A DNA stretch of 64,000 nt from Mesorhizobium sp. Z1-4 (GTDB taxonomy: Bacteria; Pseudomonadota; Alphaproteobacteria; Rhizobiales; Rhizobiaceae), in contig NZ_RCIO01000005.1 in the NCBI RefSeq assembly GCF_004000235.1, positions 168,940 through 232,939 of the forward strand, read 5' to 3'. Of the stretch, positions 63,768 through 64,000 are shown one piece after another (the first letter of the stretch is position 1; the number at the start of each line of letters is the position of its first letter). The translations under genes were made by a program, and so were the position numbers. The notes under the pieces are model-generated. The model saw only the letters and a list, made by a program, of their open reading frames with translations. It was not told the DNA's origin and made no database searches.

Positions 63768-64000
63768 TGGCCTGATACGGGGACCAGCTTCCCGTCCTTC
63801 GCGACATACGGTGTGTTGGGCTTGAGGCCACCCTTGCCGATGCACCCGGTGGCAAAGCCAACGCATTTGCCGTCCTTAAACTCAGCTAGGGAAATCCATG
63901 TGCCGTCCGCGCCGGAAACAGTGGTGCCAGGGCCGGCTGAAGCCACGACGCTGTTGGCGCCTTCGGCTGCGATCCGCGCGTAGTAGCCGCTGGAACCGAT
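63764..64000 (-). CDS. Hypothetical phage protein, 5' end beyond window
   Basis: The last 78 residues of a protein whose frame is open to the window edge. It contains GSSGYYARIAAEGANSVVAS, GADGTWISLAEF and CVGFATGCIGKGGLKPNTPY. The first segment looks like repeats found in small phage and rhizobial hypothetical proteins with beta-structure. Function cannot be assigned from this part. Confidence 0.5.
   Translation of the reverse strand: MGSSGYYARIAAEGANSVVASAGPGTTVSGADGTWISLAEFKDGKCVGFATGCIGKGGLKPNTPYVAKDGKLVPVSGQ

Larger units (their letters stand above)
56951..64000. mobile_element. Prophage-like element integrated at tRNA-Leu, right end beyond window
   Basis: From the tRNA 3' end to the window edge nearly all coding is on the minus strand as tightly packed, often overlapping short genes, unlike the chromosomal genes to the left. 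Content is integrase, small zinc-ribbon and hypothetical phage proteins, an ASCH-like protein, HNH nuclease, a NinB-like protein, an SSB-tip protein and an ERF annealase. These form an early/recombination region. No repressor, structural or lysis genes are visible, so whether it is a complete phage cannot be said. Confidence 0.85.

Noticed and set aside
56951..64000. Second attachment site (attR) of the prophage
   Set aside because: No repeat of the tRNA-Leu 3' end was found within the window; the right end must lie beyond 64000.

Overview
The window is GC-rich, densely coded DNA from an alphaproteobacterium, most likely a member of the Hyphomicrobiales (Rhizobiales) close to Phyllobacteriaceae/Mesorhizobium. 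Signs are the clpP-clpX-lon-HU block, a full 14-subunit nuo operon with a C-terminally extended NuoE and an extra gene between nuoF and nuoG, a short ProRS next to lolC-lolD, and an alphaproteobacterial LexA box (GAAC-N7-GAAC). No rRNA operon or CRISPR array was seen.

Layout. 1-7833: an exopolysaccharide locus (priming sugar-phosphate transferase cut by the window edge, GT4 glycosyltransferase, GumB-like exporter lipoprotein, GumC/Wzz-like chain-length protein with a degenerate kinase domain, CelD/BcsL-type acetyltransferase, NodB-type deacetylase). 7845-15378: housekeeping and metabolism (DUF2842, heme A synthase, ArgC, agmatinase, rplM-rpsI, a thioesterase, two crotonases, a secreted Glu-Pro-repeat protein). 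15485-18494: CoA-binding protein, ECF-like sigma factor, VOC protein and O-acetylhomoserine sulfhydrylase. 18541-23739: an accessory stretch with a membrane protein, a structured non-coding interval ending in a strong terminator, a cysteine-rich secreted protein, a P450, a covalent-FAD amine oxidase and a secreted VPA-YG repeat protein. 23966-29263: clpP, clpX, lon and HU. 29333-31038: kynureninase, tRNA-Val and tRNA-Asp. 31286-50196: nuoA-N, birA, RNase J, methylmalonyl-CoA epimerase and DUF1467, in one orientation. 50607-53889: proS-lolC-lolD. 54012-54155: a 28-residue membrane microprotein with a LexA box inside its promoter. 54185-56670: ggt and lipB on the opposite strand. 56866-64000: tRNA-Leu(GAG) with a prophage-like element integrated at its 3' end. 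The visible arm of the element is one long minus-strand set of overlapping genes: integrase, small zinc-ribbon proteins, an ASCH-like protein, HNH nuclease, a NinB-like protein, an SSB-tip protein and an ERF annealase.

How the parts work together. The first block would prime, extend, modify and export a surface polysaccharide. Clp and Lon provide general proteolysis. nuo is respiratory complex I, followed by genes that often trail it in rhizobia. lolCD drives lipoprotein release. The prophage arm looks like the integration and homologous-recombination module. The most interesting candidates are the SOS-type microprotein at 54069-54155 (comparable in size and regulation to Caulobacter SidA), the paired helix-hairpin-helix tails inside the complex I operon, the WAP-like secreted cysteine-rich protein, the structured terminated interval at 19048-19576, and the integrase whose last 41 codons are antisense to the tRNA it uses as attachment site.
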